A stretch of 64,000 bases of DNA, taken from Egbenema bharatensis (GTDB taxonomy: Bacteria; Cyanobacteriota; Cyanobacteriia; Elainellales; Elainellaceae). A model generated the notes under the pieces. That model made no database searches and was not told where the DNA came from. It saw only the letters and a program-made list of their open reading frames with translations. Every line of letters begins with the position of its first letter. The stretch's first letter is position 1. Shown here in pieces: positions 34,548 to 44,274 of the stretch. Where the stretch lies: contig NZ_CP182236.1 of the NCBI RefSeq assembly GCF_048077055.1, positions 3,596,001 through 3,660,000 on the forward strand, in the 5' to 3' direction. The position numbers were made by a program, and so were the translations under genes.

Positions 34548-34578
34548 AAAAAAAGGCTCAAGCATCATTACTTGAACC
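34548..34578 (-). terminator. rho-independent terminator of the rbp gene
   Basis: On the minus strand GGTTCAAGT-AATGAT-GCTTGAGCC forms a 9-bp stem (two G-U pairs) followed by seven T residues. It lies about 100 bp after the rbp stop codon. Confidence 0.78.
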
Positions 34579-34675
34579 CTGGAAAATTAATTGATTAACG
34601 AATCCTCAAAGGACTGGTTAAGGATAGCAACTGACTGAATCTCACTGTTCATGGGATTCAGCCAAAAGCTTAGGA

Positions 34676-34978
34676 TTAGTAGCTCCGAGAGAAACTATCT
34701 CTGCGATTGCCACCCCCAAAAGAACCTCTGTTGTTTTCACGAGGCTTGGCTTTATTGACCTTCAGATCACGTCCCATCCATTCTGCTCCATCTAAAGCAT
34801 CAATGGCAGACTGCTCTTCAGCGTCATTCTCCATTTCCACAAAACCAAAACCACGCATCCGACCCGTCTCACGGTCAGTTGGCAACTGGACACGCTTAAC
34901 AGAGCCATATTCTGCGAATACAGCCGTGATATCCTCTTCGCTCACCTGATAGGACAGGTTACCAATGTAAATTGACAT
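34676..34978 (-). CDS. RRM RNA-binding protein (cyanobacterial Rbp)
   Basis: 100-residue protein with a single RNA recognition motif: RNP2 IYIGNLSY near residue 3 and RNP1 RGFGFVEM around 43-50. A short glycine/serine/arginine tail (GSFGGGNRRDSFSRSY) follows, typical of cold-inducible cyanobacterial Rbp proteins. The 232-bp upstream region includes an AT-rich leader which in this family often mediates cold induction; that is inference. Monocistronic, with a terminator downstream. Confidence 0.94.
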   Translation of the reverse strand: MSIYIGNLSYQVSEEDITAVFAEYGSVKRVQLPTDRETGRMRGFGFVEMENDAEEQSAIDALDGAEWMGRDLKVNKAKPRENNRGSFGGGNRRDSFSRSY

Positions 34979-35210
34979 GAACTAATCTCCAAGATTTAGA
35001 AATGTATCGAGAGTGAGATTTCGGAGAGAAGCCTGCCAATACCAAACGTAGAAAAACTTTCAATACTTGAAACAAAAGCTGCAACCGATTACTTATTCTC
35101 AACCACCATACTAGCACTAGAAAAAAATAATGGGAGAATATTTTTCTGAGTCAATCGCTTTGCTCACCGATCGCCCGCCAAAACCCAAAACCTGAACCCT
35201 AAAACCCACC

Positions 35211-36083
35211 GTGACCTCGATCGCCCCTCCCCAACGCCGAACCCGTCGCCAAACCGGGCTATACGCCACCCTGCTGCCGCCCCTGCTTTGGATGACCTTG
35301 CTCTACTTTGTGCCGATCGTCCTGCTGATTTCCTACAGCGTTTGGCGGCTAGAGTCATTTGATATCGTCAAAGAGTTTAGTTTGACCAACTTTCAGACGA
35401 TCGCCACCAATTCTGCCTATCGCACGGTAATTCTCCGTACCGTATTCACTGCCCTCAGCGTCACCGCGATCGACATTTTGATTGCCCTGCCGATCGGCTA
35501 CTTTATCGGCTGCTATGGGGGACGGTTTCGATCGCTCCTCACCCTGCTGGTGCTGCTGCCCCTGTGGTCGAGCTATCTGGTGCGGGTGTTTGCCTGGAAA
35601 ATCATTCTGGGCTACAACGGCGTGATCAACACGGCTCTGATCTCGCTGGGCATTCTCCAGGAGCCAAGCTCTGTATTTTTGTACAACCAGTTTTCCACCA
35701 CCTTAACCTTTGTCCATGTCTGGCTACCGTTCATGATTTTGCCCCTGATTACCGCCTTTGAACGATTGCCGAAAAGCTTATTGGAAGCCTCCGCCGACCT
35801 CAACGCCCCTCCCTGGACAACCTTTCGCCGCATTACCCTGCCCCTGGTGACTCCCGGCATTCTGGCAGGCTCCATCAGCACCTTTGCCCTGACCATGGGA
35901 GATTTCATTACGCCCAGTCTGGTCGGCGGCCCCAGCGGCATCATGTTGGGCAATGTCATCTCCTCCCAGTTTGGCGTGGCATATAACTGGCCCCTCGGTG
36001 CCGCATTTGCCCTGGTGGTGATGCTGATTGTATTTGCAGGTTTGGCGATCGTCCTGAAGCAGGGAGCTTTGGAAAATTTATGA
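35211..36083 (+). CDS. potB: spermidine/putrescine-type ABC permease PotB-like
   Basis: 290 residues with six transmembrane helices, from a GTG at 35211. The EAA loop (LLEASADLNAPPWTTFRRITL) is partly seen as EASADLNAPPWTTF, followed by GDFITPSLVGGPSG, matching PotB-class permeases. Its stop overlaps the next start (ATGA), so it is coupled to the PotC-like gene. Substrate is inferred as polyamine or related solute; no periplasmic binding protein gene is adjacent. Confidence 0.88.
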   Translation: MTSIAPPQRRTRRQTGLYATLLPPLLWMTLLYFVPIVLLISYSVWRLESFDIVKEFSLTNFQTIATNSAYRTVILRTVFTALSVTAIDILIALPIGYFIGCYGGRFRSLLTLLVLLPLWSSYLVRVFAWKIILGYNGVINTALISLGILQEPSSVFLYNQFSTTLTFVHVWLPFMILPLITAFERLPKSLLEASADLNAPPWTTFRRITLPLVTPGILAGSISTFALTMGDFITPSLVGGPSGIMLGNVISSQFGVAYNWPLGAAFALVVMLIVFAGLAIVLKQGALENL

Positions 36084-36904
36084 ATGGCATGGTGAACCCA
36101 ACAGAATCATCAGAAAACCGATCGCCCCGATCGCAGCCCAAGCCCTGGTTTTTAGGAAGCTGGACGATTCTGGTCTACGCCTTCCTGTATTTGCCCCTTG
36201 GCGTGTTGGTGCTGATGAGCCTGAATGACTCGACGATTCTGTCCCTGCCCTTCAAAGGGGTAACGCTGGACTGGTATCGGCTCACCTTTGGCGATCGGGC
36301 GATTCAGCAAACCTTGATCAATTCCCTCAAGGTAGCAAGTTCCGCCACCCTGCTGGCAACTGGATTTGGGCTGTTATCCGCCTTCGCCATTTATCGCTAC
36401 CAGTTCTTCGGCAAAAACACCTTTCGGATTGCCCTCAACCTGCCCATTTTGCTGCCTGGAATTGTGACGGGTGTGGCAATGCTGGCTTACTTTTCTGATC
36501 TAGGATTGGAACTATCGTTGCTCACGGTCATTTTGGGTCATGCCGTCTTCGGAATTCCGGTGGCATTGGGGCCAATTTTGACCCGCTTAACGCAGTTTCC
36601 CCGCAGTTTAGAAGAAGCCGCCTATGATTTAGGAGCCAGACCCGGTGAAGTGTTCCGCGATGTGATTTTCCCCTACATCCGCAGTGCCGTGATTTCGGGA
36701 GCCTTGCTGGCATTCACCCTATCCTTCGATGAAGTCGTCGTTACCATCTTTCTCACCGGACGGGACAACACCTTACCCATGGAAATTTGGGGCAGACTCC
36801 GCACCAACATCACCCCCGAAATTGCCGCCATCGCCACCCTGATTTCCGCCGCCAGTGGAGCGATCGTAGTCATGAGCCAATTCATCACCCAGGAAAGATC
36901 GTAG
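36080..36904 (+). CDS. potC: spermidine/putrescine-type ABC permease PotC-like
   Basis: 274 residues, six hydrophobic segments, with the N-terminal YAFLYLPLGVLVLMSLN and the PotC-type EAA loop EEAAYDLGARPGEVFRDVIF. The start overlaps potB by 4 bp. A 115-bp spacer with an inverted repeat follows before potA. Pairs with the PotB-like subunit to form the membrane channel. Confidence 0.9.
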   Translation: MNGMVNPTESSENRSPRSQPKPWFLGSWTILVYAFLYLPLGVLVLMSLNDSTILSLPFKGVTLDWYRLTFGDRAIQQTLINSLKVASSATLLATGFGLLSAFAIYRYQFFGKNTFRIALNLPILLPGIVTGVAMLAYFSDLGLELSLLTVILGHAVFGIPVALGPILTRLTQFPRSLEEAAYDLGARPGEVFRDVIFPYIRSAVISGALLAFTLSFDEVVVTIFLTGRDNTLPMEIWGRLRTNITPEIAAIATLISAASGAIVVMSQFITQERS

Positions 36905-36965
36905 GGGCGATAACTCCTTCGGAGTCGCTGCGCGAACGCGAATCGCCCTTGTAGAGGCGATCGTA
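36905..36965. repeat. palindrome-rich intergenic element between potC and potA
   Basis: GGGGCGATAACTCCTTCGGA, then GTCGCTGCGCGAACGCGAAT and CGCCC. ACTCCTTCGGAGT is a perfect hairpin and GGGCGATT is complementary to AATCGCCC at the other end. This class of palindrome is dispersed in cyanobacterial genomes. Confidence 0.6.
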
Positions 36966-37019
36966 AGAGCAATTCATGAATCACCTTCGTCATAATCAAC
37001 GCACAATCAGGAACAACGG

Positions 37020-38144
37020 ATGAAGGACAGCATTGTTTACTTAGATCAGGTCAGCAAAATTTATCCGTCCGCCACCGGGGAAGTCTATGCCGTCCGAGAT
37101 GTGACGATCGCCGTACAGCCTGGAGAATTTTTCTCCCTGCTGGGGTCAAGCGGTTCCGGCAAAACGACTACTCTCAGACTAATCGGCGGTTTTGAAATTC
37201 CAGAGTATGGCGAAGTGTCCATCGGCGGAGAAACCGTCACCACCCTACCTCCCTACCGGCGCAATGTCCATACCGTATTCCAGAACTACGCCCTCTTTCC
37301 CCATCTCACCGTCGCCCAAAACATCGCCTATCCTCTGACGATCGCCAAAGTCCCCCCAAAAGTCCCTAAGAGCGAAATTGCCGATCGGGTGCAGGAAGCA
37401 TTACGCATGGTACGGATTGAAGCCTTCGCCGATCGCAAACCCGCCCAACTTTCCGGCGGCCAACAGCAGCGAGTCGCCCTGGCCCGCGCCCTGATCAGCC
37501 GTCCCAAAGTCCTGCTGTTAGATGAACCCCTTTCGGCACTGGATGCCAAAATTCGGGAAGAAGTCCGGCAAGAATTGCGGCAGTTGCAACAGCAAATTGA
37601 TCTCACCTTTATCTACGTCACCCACGATCAGGAAGAAGCCCTGGCCCTGAGCGATCGCATTGCCGTCATGTCCAACGGTCGCGTCGAGCAAATTGGCACT
37701 CCCCAGGAAATCTACAGCCGTCCCACTTCCCCCTTCGTGGCCCAATTCATCGGCAAAGCCAACTTCCTGACCGGACAAGTGATCGAATCCAACCCCGAAT
37801 TCACCTGGGTCAACGTCAACGACACGACCATAAAAGCGATCGCCCCCACCCACAAACCCGCGATCGGCGAAACCGTCACTCTGATGATCCGCCCAGAGCA
37901 GTTGAAACAGGTTGATACTGAACATTCAACCTACGACAATCAAATCCCTGGCAAGCTCGAAACCATCACTTATATCGGGCAACTATTAGAATTTCAATTC
38001 AACACAGCGATCGGACAATTAAAAGTAACGCAACTCGGCAATACCAGAACCAATTCTGAGCAGGCGATCGGCTGGAATGCGGAGGATTGTGTTGTTGTGC
38101 CAAATGTTAAGGGTAATGGCTCAATAATTCGTCCCAGCTCCTGA
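37020..38144 (+). CDS. potA: spermidine/putrescine-type ABC transporter ATPase PotA-like
   Basis: 374 residues. Walker A LGSSGSGKTTTLR, signature LSGGQQQRVALARAL, Walker B LLLDEPLSALD and switch His in YVTHDQEEAL are all present. The C-terminal quarter is the TOBE regulatory domain (MIRPEQLKQV). It supplies energy to the two permeases upstream. The polyamine-binding protein PotD is not present in this window. Confidence 0.93.
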   Translation: MKDSIVYLDQVSKIYPSATGEVYAVRDVTIAVQPGEFFSLLGSSGSGKTTTLRLIGGFEIPEYGEVSIGGETVTTLPPYRRNVHTVFQNYALFPHLTVAQNIAYPLTIAKVPPKVPKSEIADRVQEALRMVRIEAFADRKPAQLSGGQQQRVALARALISRPKVLLLDEPLSALDAKIREEVRQELRQLQQQIDLTFIYVTHDQEEALALSDRIAVMSNGRVEQIGTPQEIYSRPTSPFVAQFIGKANFLTGQVIESNPEFTWVNVNDTTIKAIAPTHKPAIGETVTLMIRPEQLKQVDTEHSTYDNQIPGKLETITYIGQLLEFQFNTAIGQLKVTQLGNTRTNSEQAIGWNAEDCVVVPNVKGNGSIIRPSS

Positions 38145-38149
38145 CTTTC

Positions 38150-38282
38150 CCCTCCTCCCTCCTCACTCCTGCCTCCTCACTCCTGCCTCCTCACTCCTGC
38201 CTCCTCCCTCCTCACTCCCCACTCCCCACTCCCCACTCCCCACTCCTCACTCCTCACTCCCCACTCCCCACTCCCCTCCCCC
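38150..38282 (+). repeat. intergenic heptanucleotide (STRR-type) repeats
   Basis: CTCCTCACTCCTGCCTCCTC-type units followed by about ten ACTCCCC heptamers and mixed ACTCCTC units, between potA and the Gfo/Idh gene. Same 7-mers as inside nadE. Confidence 0.88.
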
Positions 38283-38322
38283 CTGTATCCTATTCTTATC
38301 AGTTCACCAGGTTACTCTTTTC

Positions 38323-39431
38323 ATGACAGAATCGATCGGCGTTGCAGTAGTTGGCACCGGATTTGGTCAGAAGGTTCACATTCCGGGGTTTCAGGCTCAC
38401 CATCGGACAGAAGTGGTTGCGGTGTATCATCGGGATTTGGACAAGGCGAAGACGATCGCCACAAAGTACTCCATTCCCCATGCCTGCACGAGTTTGGCGG
38501 AAGTTTTAGCTTTGCCTGAGGTGGAAGCGGTGAGCATTTCTACCCCACCGTTTCTACACTACGAAATGGCCAAAGCGACATTACAGGCAGGCAAACATTT
38601 GATGTTGGAAAAGCCGACGACGTTGAATGTAGATGAGGCGATCAAACTCTACCAACTGTCCCAGGCAAATCAGCTCAGCACCTCTCTGGATTTTGAGTTT
38701 CGCTTTGTTCCGGCATGGCAGCGGCTGGCTGAACTGCTGGCAGAGGGCTATGTCGGTCAAACTCGCCTAGTTAAAGTGGATTGGCTCGTATCCAGTCGGG
38801 CAGATGTCAGTCGATCGTGGAACTGGTATGCCCGCAAAGCTCAGGGAGGTGGCGCGTTGGGGGCGATCGGTTCCCACCTGTTTGATTATTTGGCATGGCT
38901 ATTCCCACCTGTGAAGCGGCTCTGCGGTCGGCTCAGTACCACCATTCCGACCCGTCCCGATCCCACAACGGGCGAAATGAAGCCTGTAGATGCCGATGAC
39001 ACCTGTACATTGATGCTGGAACTGGTGGACGGAACACCCTGTCAGGCTAGCTTGAGTGCAGTCACCTACCAGGGACGGGGGCACTGGGTCGAAATCTACG
39101 GCGATCGGGGCACGATCGTCTTGGGCAGCAGTAACCAGAAAGACTATGTGCATGGCTTCCAACTTTGGCCAGCCAGGGTGGGGAGCCACTGGGAGAAATC
39201 GAAATTCCCGATCGCCTTCAGTTCCCCAGAACCTACGAAGATGGGCGCATTGCCCCCTTTGTGCGTGTGATCGATCGCTGGGTGCAGAGTATGGCACAAA
39301 AAGTATCCCTTACCCCTGCCCTACGGGAAGGAGTTTATTCGCAGCTCTTAATGGACTTAACCCATCGATCAAATCAGTCGGGGGCATGGGTGGATGTACC
39401 AGACCTGAACACAATACTGGAGCAGCGATAG
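38323..39431 (+). CDS. Gfo/Idh/MocA family NAD(P)-dependent oxidoreductase, frameshifted
   Basis: Sugar- or inositol-type dehydrogenase, about 370 residues after correction. N-terminal Rossmann fold starts VAVVGTGFGQKVHIPGFQ, followed by EKPTTLNVDEAI with the conserved lysine, and SRSWNWYARKAQGGGALGAI of the C-terminal domain. At about 39163-39171 the frame shifts: after HGFQLW the continuation ASQGGEPLGEIEIPDRLQ is in the next frame to the stop at 39431. One missing base accounts for it; otherwise the protein ends with unrelated residues at 39270. Substrate unknown. Confidence 0.82.
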
Positions 39432-39500
39432 AGCAGTCCCGTTTCTGGGCATTGCAGTAGTATCCGCCGATAGTGGTTCAGCGCATACCTGTCCTTCAGC

Positions 39501-40442
39501 TCATACCAGCATTTCGAGTTGCCTGAGCGAAGCCTCCAGCCGGATAGCCAGGTTGCCTAACCCCTCTCCCTGCTGTTGTCGAGAACGCTGTTCAACTTCT
39601 TCAGCAATCCGCTGGATGGCATCTGCCCCAAGGTTGGCACTGGCTCCTTTGAGGTGATGGGCAATCTGTTCAATTTGCAGAAAGTCTTGGCTGATAATCG
39701 CTAACTGCAATTGGTGCAAGTGCTGATAGCTGTCACTGATAAAGAGTTGCAGGAGTTCAGCCGCAAATTCTGGGGAACCATCCGCCAGACGATGGAGATG
39801 ATGAAGATGGGAACTCAGATGCCTGAAACGGGTTTCATCCAGGGCGATCGAACCATTTTGAATAGTCGAATGGGTGGAAGCAGGCAGGTTAGGGGAGGGG
39901 CTGGATAACGAGGGGCTGGATTGGCGAGAAGCAGGGCTGGATGAAACACTAGATAGTGCACTGGATCGAATCGCTGTACGGTGCAGCGCAACATGACCCC
40001 ATCGCTCTAGCAGCCGCCGCAGCCCTTCCTGGCGTATTGGCTTCACCAGGTAATCATCCATGCCAACCTCGATCGCCCGTTGCTGATCTTGCCTCAGGTC
40101 ACTTGCAGTCATGGCAACAATCACGATGGGATGGGACTGTAGCCCCCTGGAACGTTCCCAGTCTCGAATGGCTTGTGTTGCAGCAAATCCGTCCAGTTCA
40201 GGCATCTGGCAGTCCATCAATACCAGATCATAAGTGAAGTCACTGGTTGCATGGGTCACCGCATCAACGGCAGCTTGTCCATTTGCCACCACCTCTGCCC
40301 AGAACCCCAGTCCAGACAACTGGCGGACGGTTAGCTTCTGGTTGAGCACATTGTCTTCTGCCAACAGAATTCTCAGGTTAGACAATTCATTGCCTGAACC
40401 TGGAGGAGTAGATGGTTGCGAGTGACTGAATGCATTTTGCAT
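39501..40442 (-). CDS. response regulator with Hpt domain (REC-Hpt)
   Basis: 313 residues. Receiver domain with LLAEDNVLNQKL, phospho-acceptor Asp77 in LVLMDCQMPELDG, and lysine in DDYLVKPI. A serine/proline-rich linker (about 155-190) leads to a C-terminal histidine phosphotransfer domain with His262 in AHHLKGASANLG. Such modules act as relay components of hybrid kinases; no kinase is directly adjacent, so the partner is unknown. Confidence 0.92.
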   Translation of the reverse strand: MQNAFSHSQPSTPPGSGNELSNLRILLAEDNVLNQKLTVRQLSGLGFWAEVVANGQAAVDAVTHATSDFTYDLVLMDCQMPELDGFAATQAIRDWERSRGLQSHPIVIVAMTASDLRQDQQRAIEVGMDDYLVKPIRQEGLRRLLERWGHVALHRTAIRSSALSSVSSSPASRQSSPSLSSPSPNLPASTHSTIQNGSIALDETRFRHLSSHLHHLHRLADGSPEFAAELLQLFISDSYQHLHQLQLAIISQDFLQIEQIAHHLKGASANLGADAIQRIAEEVEQRSRQQQGEGLGNLAIRLEASLRQLEMLV

Positions 40443-40619
40443 GGGTTTGGTCTGACTCGATGCTGCGTGACTGAATCTCAGTGGAATTCCCGCCTCTCAT
40501 CCTAGAGTGCCCTTCTCCACCTTAAAACAATCTTCAGCCCAACCCAATCCGCCCCCATTCCCTGATCGAACCGGCAGTTTCTCATCCCACAAGAATTTTG
40601 AATGTAGTTGCCCTACAGG

Positions 40620-42095
40620 CTACTTGTGCCGGATATATTCAAAAATCTCCAGGTAGCTCGTGCCCGGATGATTCCAGGAATAGTCGTACTCCATACCCTG
40701 AAGCTGGAGTTGCCGGAACTCCTTGGGATAGTGATACCACAGCCCGATCGCCCGATCCATCGCCGATTCGATCGCGGGGAAATCCATTTGGTGAAAAACG
40801 TAGCCGTTGCGTTCTGCTGGAGGATGATAGGTATCGTAATCTCGATCGAACACCGTATTCACCAGACCGCCAACCCCCCGGACGATCGGCACTGTGCCAT
40901 ACTTCAAGCCAATCATCTGCGTCAGCCCACAGGGTTCAAAATTACTGGGCACAATGATCAGATCGGCCCCAGCGTAGATCAAATGGGAGAGTTCTTCGTT
41001 AAAGCCCAGTTCAATATGCACATCCGGGTTGTCATTCAGGAAACCCTTTTCGTGCCAGAACCAACTGTTAATCCCCGGTTCCGTCGCAGACCCCAACAGC
41101 ACAAACTGAGCATTGCGGTTCAGGGCATAGTAGATGGCATGGTGTACCAACGGCACGCCCTTCTGCTCGTCTAAGCGACCAATATAAGCCACGATCGGTT
41201 TGTTGGCTTGTTTGAGCCAGAGCCGTTCCTGTAAAGCTTTCTTGTTTTTCAGCTTGCCGCTCATATCATCGGCGCTGTACTGATAGGGAGTGTAGCGATC
41301 GATTTCGGGATTCCAGACCTCATAATCAATTCCATTGAGGACACCGCCAAACTTATGTTGATGCATATGCAGCGTGTGCCCCAACCCGTAGCCAAACTCG
41401 CCATAGTGCGCTTCCCAGGCGTGGTGAGGGGAAACCGTGGTGACAAAGTTGGAGTAAATAATTCCCCCCTTCATCAGATTCAGCGCGAACGGATTGAAAT
41501 TATCCCGCAGGCGATCGTATTCAAAGTAGTAATCGGGTCGGTTCAGCCCTGTTGCCGCTAAAATATCTTGACCCGCAACCCCCTGATGCTTGAAGTTGTG
41601 GATGGTGTAGCAAACCCGCTGATGGGCCATGCCGCCATACTGATAAATTTCGTATAGCAATACTGGAACCAGCCCCGTCTGCCAGTCGTGACAGTGCAAT
41701 ATATCAGGACGCTTGTTACTACGAAGCAAGAACTCCAGGGCTGCCTTACTAAAAAAAGCAAAGCGCATCTGATCATCTGAACAGCCGTAGTAGACTCCCC
41801 GGTTAAAGAACTCATCCTGCGACTGAGGATCAATAAAGAAACACAGCCGCCCATGCACCCAACCACAGTCCACATGGCAACGAATGGCTGCCCCATACCA
41901 GGGAACCATCAAATCCCGGTATGCCTCATGCAAGCCCCAAACATGGTCATACCGCATACAGTCGTACTTGGGCAAAATGATTTCTACGGTGTGACCCCGG
42001 ATCTCTAGCTCGCGGCTGAGACCATAGACCACATCACCCAAGCCACCTGCTTTGATGACCGGGGCACATTCGGAAGCAATTTGCACAATGTACAT
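40620..42095 (-). CDS. glgA: glycogen synthase (ADP-glucose), GT5
   Basis: Elongates glycogen from ADP-glucose. 491 residues, GT-B fold. The KxGGL motif near the N-terminus reads PVIKAGGLGDVVYGL, and the C-terminal nucleotide-binding block IIVPSNFEPCGLTQMIGLKY is intact. VRGVGGLVNTVFD is also conserved. Length and motifs match the cyanobacterial GlgA2-like group, though GlgA1 cannot be excluded. Transcribed alone; a 617-bp region without genes lies upstream. Confidence 0.95.
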   Translation of the reverse strand: MYIVQIASECAPVIKAGGLGDVVYGLSRELEIRGHTVEIILPKYDCMRYDHVWGLHEAYRDLMVPWYGAAIRCHVDCGWVHGRLCFFIDPQSQDEFFNRGVYYGCSDDQMRFAFFSKAALEFLLRSNKRPDILHCHDWQTGLVPVLLYEIYQYGGMAHQRVCYTIHNFKHQGVAGQDILAATGLNRPDYYFEYDRLRDNFNPFALNLMKGGIIYSNFVTTVSPHHAWEAHYGEFGYGLGHTLHMHQHKFGGVLNGIDYEVWNPEIDRYTPYQYSADDMSGKLKNKKALQERLWLKQANKPIVAYIGRLDEQKGVPLVHHAIYYALNRNAQFVLLGSATEPGINSWFWHEKGFLNDNPDVHIELGFNEELSHLIYAGADLIIVPSNFEPCGLTQMIGLKYGTVPIVRGVGGLVNTVFDRDYDTYHPPAERNGYVFHQMDFPAIESAMDRAIGLWYHYPKEFRQLQLQGMEYDYSWNHPGTSYLEIFEYIRHK

Positions 42096-42712
42096 GGGAC
42101 TTATATCTAAATCAAAAATGTTATTGCACGGTTGACAAATGAAGCATTTACACTACCTACCCGATGCAGCAAACTCGCCGAACGAACAGGTACGATTTGC
42201 CCCTCGCTAGGCAGAATATTATACTTTACGTTCCGTAACAAGGGGTGGGGCGATCGTTCTGTGAATCAGCAGAGGGATCGATCGAGGAATCATCCCGGTG
42301 TACGCTCAGTTGGATGAAAGACTATATCAGAGCTGTAGGATACTCGTCCTCCGGAAATCTGCTGACATCGCCAGGAAAATTTTGCAGATTTCTCATTCAT
42401 TTTTTTATAGTTCTGCGCCTGAATATGAAGCTTCGTTGAACCTATAGATGGCTCAATTGCAAGAAGCGTTCTAAATAACTCATAGTAATTGGCATGATTT
42501 TCACGGTTTGCGAAAGACTGGCAACGCTGGTCAAGTAGTTGTAACCGAGTAGTTCATATCGATTGGTCGAAGTTCATCTGAATTAAAAATTGGACAAGAC
42601 TCATATTTGAATCGAACCTGATATGCCATTGCCCCCAGTCAATATAGGGTCTATTCAGATTGGAGCAGATCCAGACTTTAGGTCTTTATTAGCTTAATTA
42701 GGGAAATTCATC
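42096..42712. other. intergenic region glgA-glycosyltransferase
   Basis: 617 bp between divergent genes. Short open frames at 42132-42317 and 42245-42439 have no family resemblance or clear ribosome binding sites. No RNA gene or repeat was recognised. Promoters for both flanking genes should lie here. Confidence 0.5.
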
Positions 42713-43672
42713 ATGGATAATAGCGTTCGTGATAACGGTGCAGTTGAGCATTCAAATCAACAGGCATCTAAACCGATCGTCAGCTTTGGCATACCCGTTC
42801 GGAATGGGGAAAAGTTTTTGCCCCGCCTGTTTGAGTCCTTCCTCGCCCAGGACTTTGAAAACTTTGAAGTTGTCATTGGCGATAATCTCTCAGACGATCG
42901 AACGGAAGAAATTTGTCGGGAATATGCTCGTCGAGATGCCAGAATCAAATACTTTAGACATCCCAAAAACCTGGGGCAAAGCGGCAACTTTAACCGCGTT
43001 TTTGAATTATCTCAAGGAAAATACTTTCGCTGGATTGGTGATGATGACTGGTTAGAGCCAGCATACACTCGCAAATGCGTAGAATTTCTGGATAGCCATC
43101 CCAACTTCATGGCAGTCACCACCGAGCAGGATCATGAACTCCCCGATGGAACCCTATACTACCGTGAGTTCAAGGGCAAACGGCTCGATTCCCCTCATAC
43201 CTATGAGCGGTTCTGCCGCATGGTCTGGTTCATGACAGCGGACTATGGATTTATCGATCCGATCTATACGATGTATCGCCGCGAAGCAATACTGTCAACG
43301 AGCGGAATGCGCCTCGTAGCAGCCCAGGATCATGTGCTAGCAGCCGAGCTTTGTTTAGCAGGCCCCTTTGGTCATATTCCAGAATTACTCGCCCATCGCT
43401 ATAGACCGCAACGCGATGTCGCTGCCTGGGAGAAGACGCATAAGCATTACGAAATGGATAACTCCAACGTTTTAGCCAAAATTAACACTGAAGCGACTTT
43501 TGACATGTGGGAGATTATCAATGCTGTGCCCATGCCCGTTTGGCAGAAGTGGCTCTGCGCCTTCGCAATCCTGCGCTATGTTCGTTGTGTCGTCCTGTCC
43601 CAGGTTTACGGTCGTTTGAGAGCACGAGTAAGAATGCGGACTCGCCTTCGCCTTGCTTTAGGGAAAGCTTAG
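42713..43672 (+). CDS. glycosyltransferase family 2
   Basis: 319 residues. The GT-A fold N-terminal half reads VSFGIPVRNGEKFLPRLFES, then VVIGDNLSDDRTEEICREY, and the DxD metal-binding motif appears in WIGDDDWLEP. The C-terminal portion has a weakly hydrophobic stretch near the end (LCAFAILRYVRCVVLSQV) suggesting membrane association. Donor and acceptor are unknown; no polysaccharide cluster is around it. Confidence 0.9.
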   Translation: MDNSVRDNGAVEHSNQQASKPIVSFGIPVRNGEKFLPRLFESFLAQDFENFEVVIGDNLSDDRTEEICREYARRDARIKYFRHPKNLGQSGNFNRVFELSQGKYFRWIGDDDWLEPAYTRKCVEFLDSHPNFMAVTTEQDHELPDGTLYYREFKGKRLDSPHTYERFCRMVWFMTADYGFIDPIYTMYRREAILSTSGMRLVAAQDHVLAAELCLAGPFGHIPELLAHRYRPQRDVAAWEKTHKHYEMDNSNVLAKINTEATFDMWEIINAVPMPVWQKWLCAFAILRYVRCVVLSQVYGRLRARVRMRTRLRLALGKA

Positions 43673-43719
43673 TTCACCAGGCTCAAAATTCATTGCTCAA
43701 AATCTATTGAGGTTGAATT

Positions 43720-44274
43720 TTAACTGGCACGAATCGAGGGGGCAGCGGCCAGGGCTTCTGCTCCCTTTTGCATTTGCTCAATTTCCCAATCCGTCCAGGG
43801 ATGGGCCGATCGACAGTGATGGGCAATCAGTAATCCCCACAGTCCGCTTGCGGTGAGCACCGGCACCACGAGATTAGCTTTAATCTGTAAGCTTTGCAGA
43901 AATGCTCGATGGCATTCATGGATGGGTTCCCGGTTCACATCTGCGATCGCCCGGATCCGTCCCGTCAAATATAAGTCCGCGTATTCATCGTTAAAACAGT
44001 CATCTGCCCCGGTAGAGCCCAAAATCGAATAACGCCCATCACTCAATGCTTCGTAGGTCACTTGCCCCTTCCAGGGCCGATAGAAGTGATACAACACAAT
44101 GCGATCGACCTGAAGCGACGTTTGTAACGGGTAAACTGTTTGCCGAACCAGCATATCTTGTTGCAGAGATTCAGTTAGATGGCTAATCACCCGATGTAAA
44201 CCGGATTGCCTTGAAAGGGATTGTCTGGATGGTAATGCGTTGCCGGACGAATGAGGAGTCAATGGCGAAGTCAT
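43720..44274 (-). CDS. stand-alone GAF protein with DXCF cyanobacteriochrome signature
   Basis: 184 residues, nearly all one GAF domain (about 25-178): DRIVLYHFYRPWKGQV, ILGSTGADDCFNDEYADLY, ANLVVPVL and LWGLLIAHHC. Two cysteines stand out: Cys93 within DDCF, the DXCF motif, and Cys121 within ECHRAF, the canonical bilin-binding Cys-His position; they are 28 residues apart, the spacing of Cys494 and Cys522 in TePixJ. This suggests a bilin-binding blue/green-type cyanobacteriochrome without an output domain. Related GAFs without chromophore exist, so this needs testing. Confidence 0.8.
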   Translation of the reverse strand: MTSPLTPHSSGNALPSRQSLSRQSGLHRVISHLTESLQQDMLVRQTVYPLQTSLQVDRIVLYHFYRPWKGQVTYEALSDGRYSILGSTGADDCFNDEYADLYLTGRIRAIADVNREPIHECHRAFLQSLQIKANLVVPVLTASGLWGLLIAHHCRSAHPWTDWEIEQMQKGAEALAAAPSIRAS

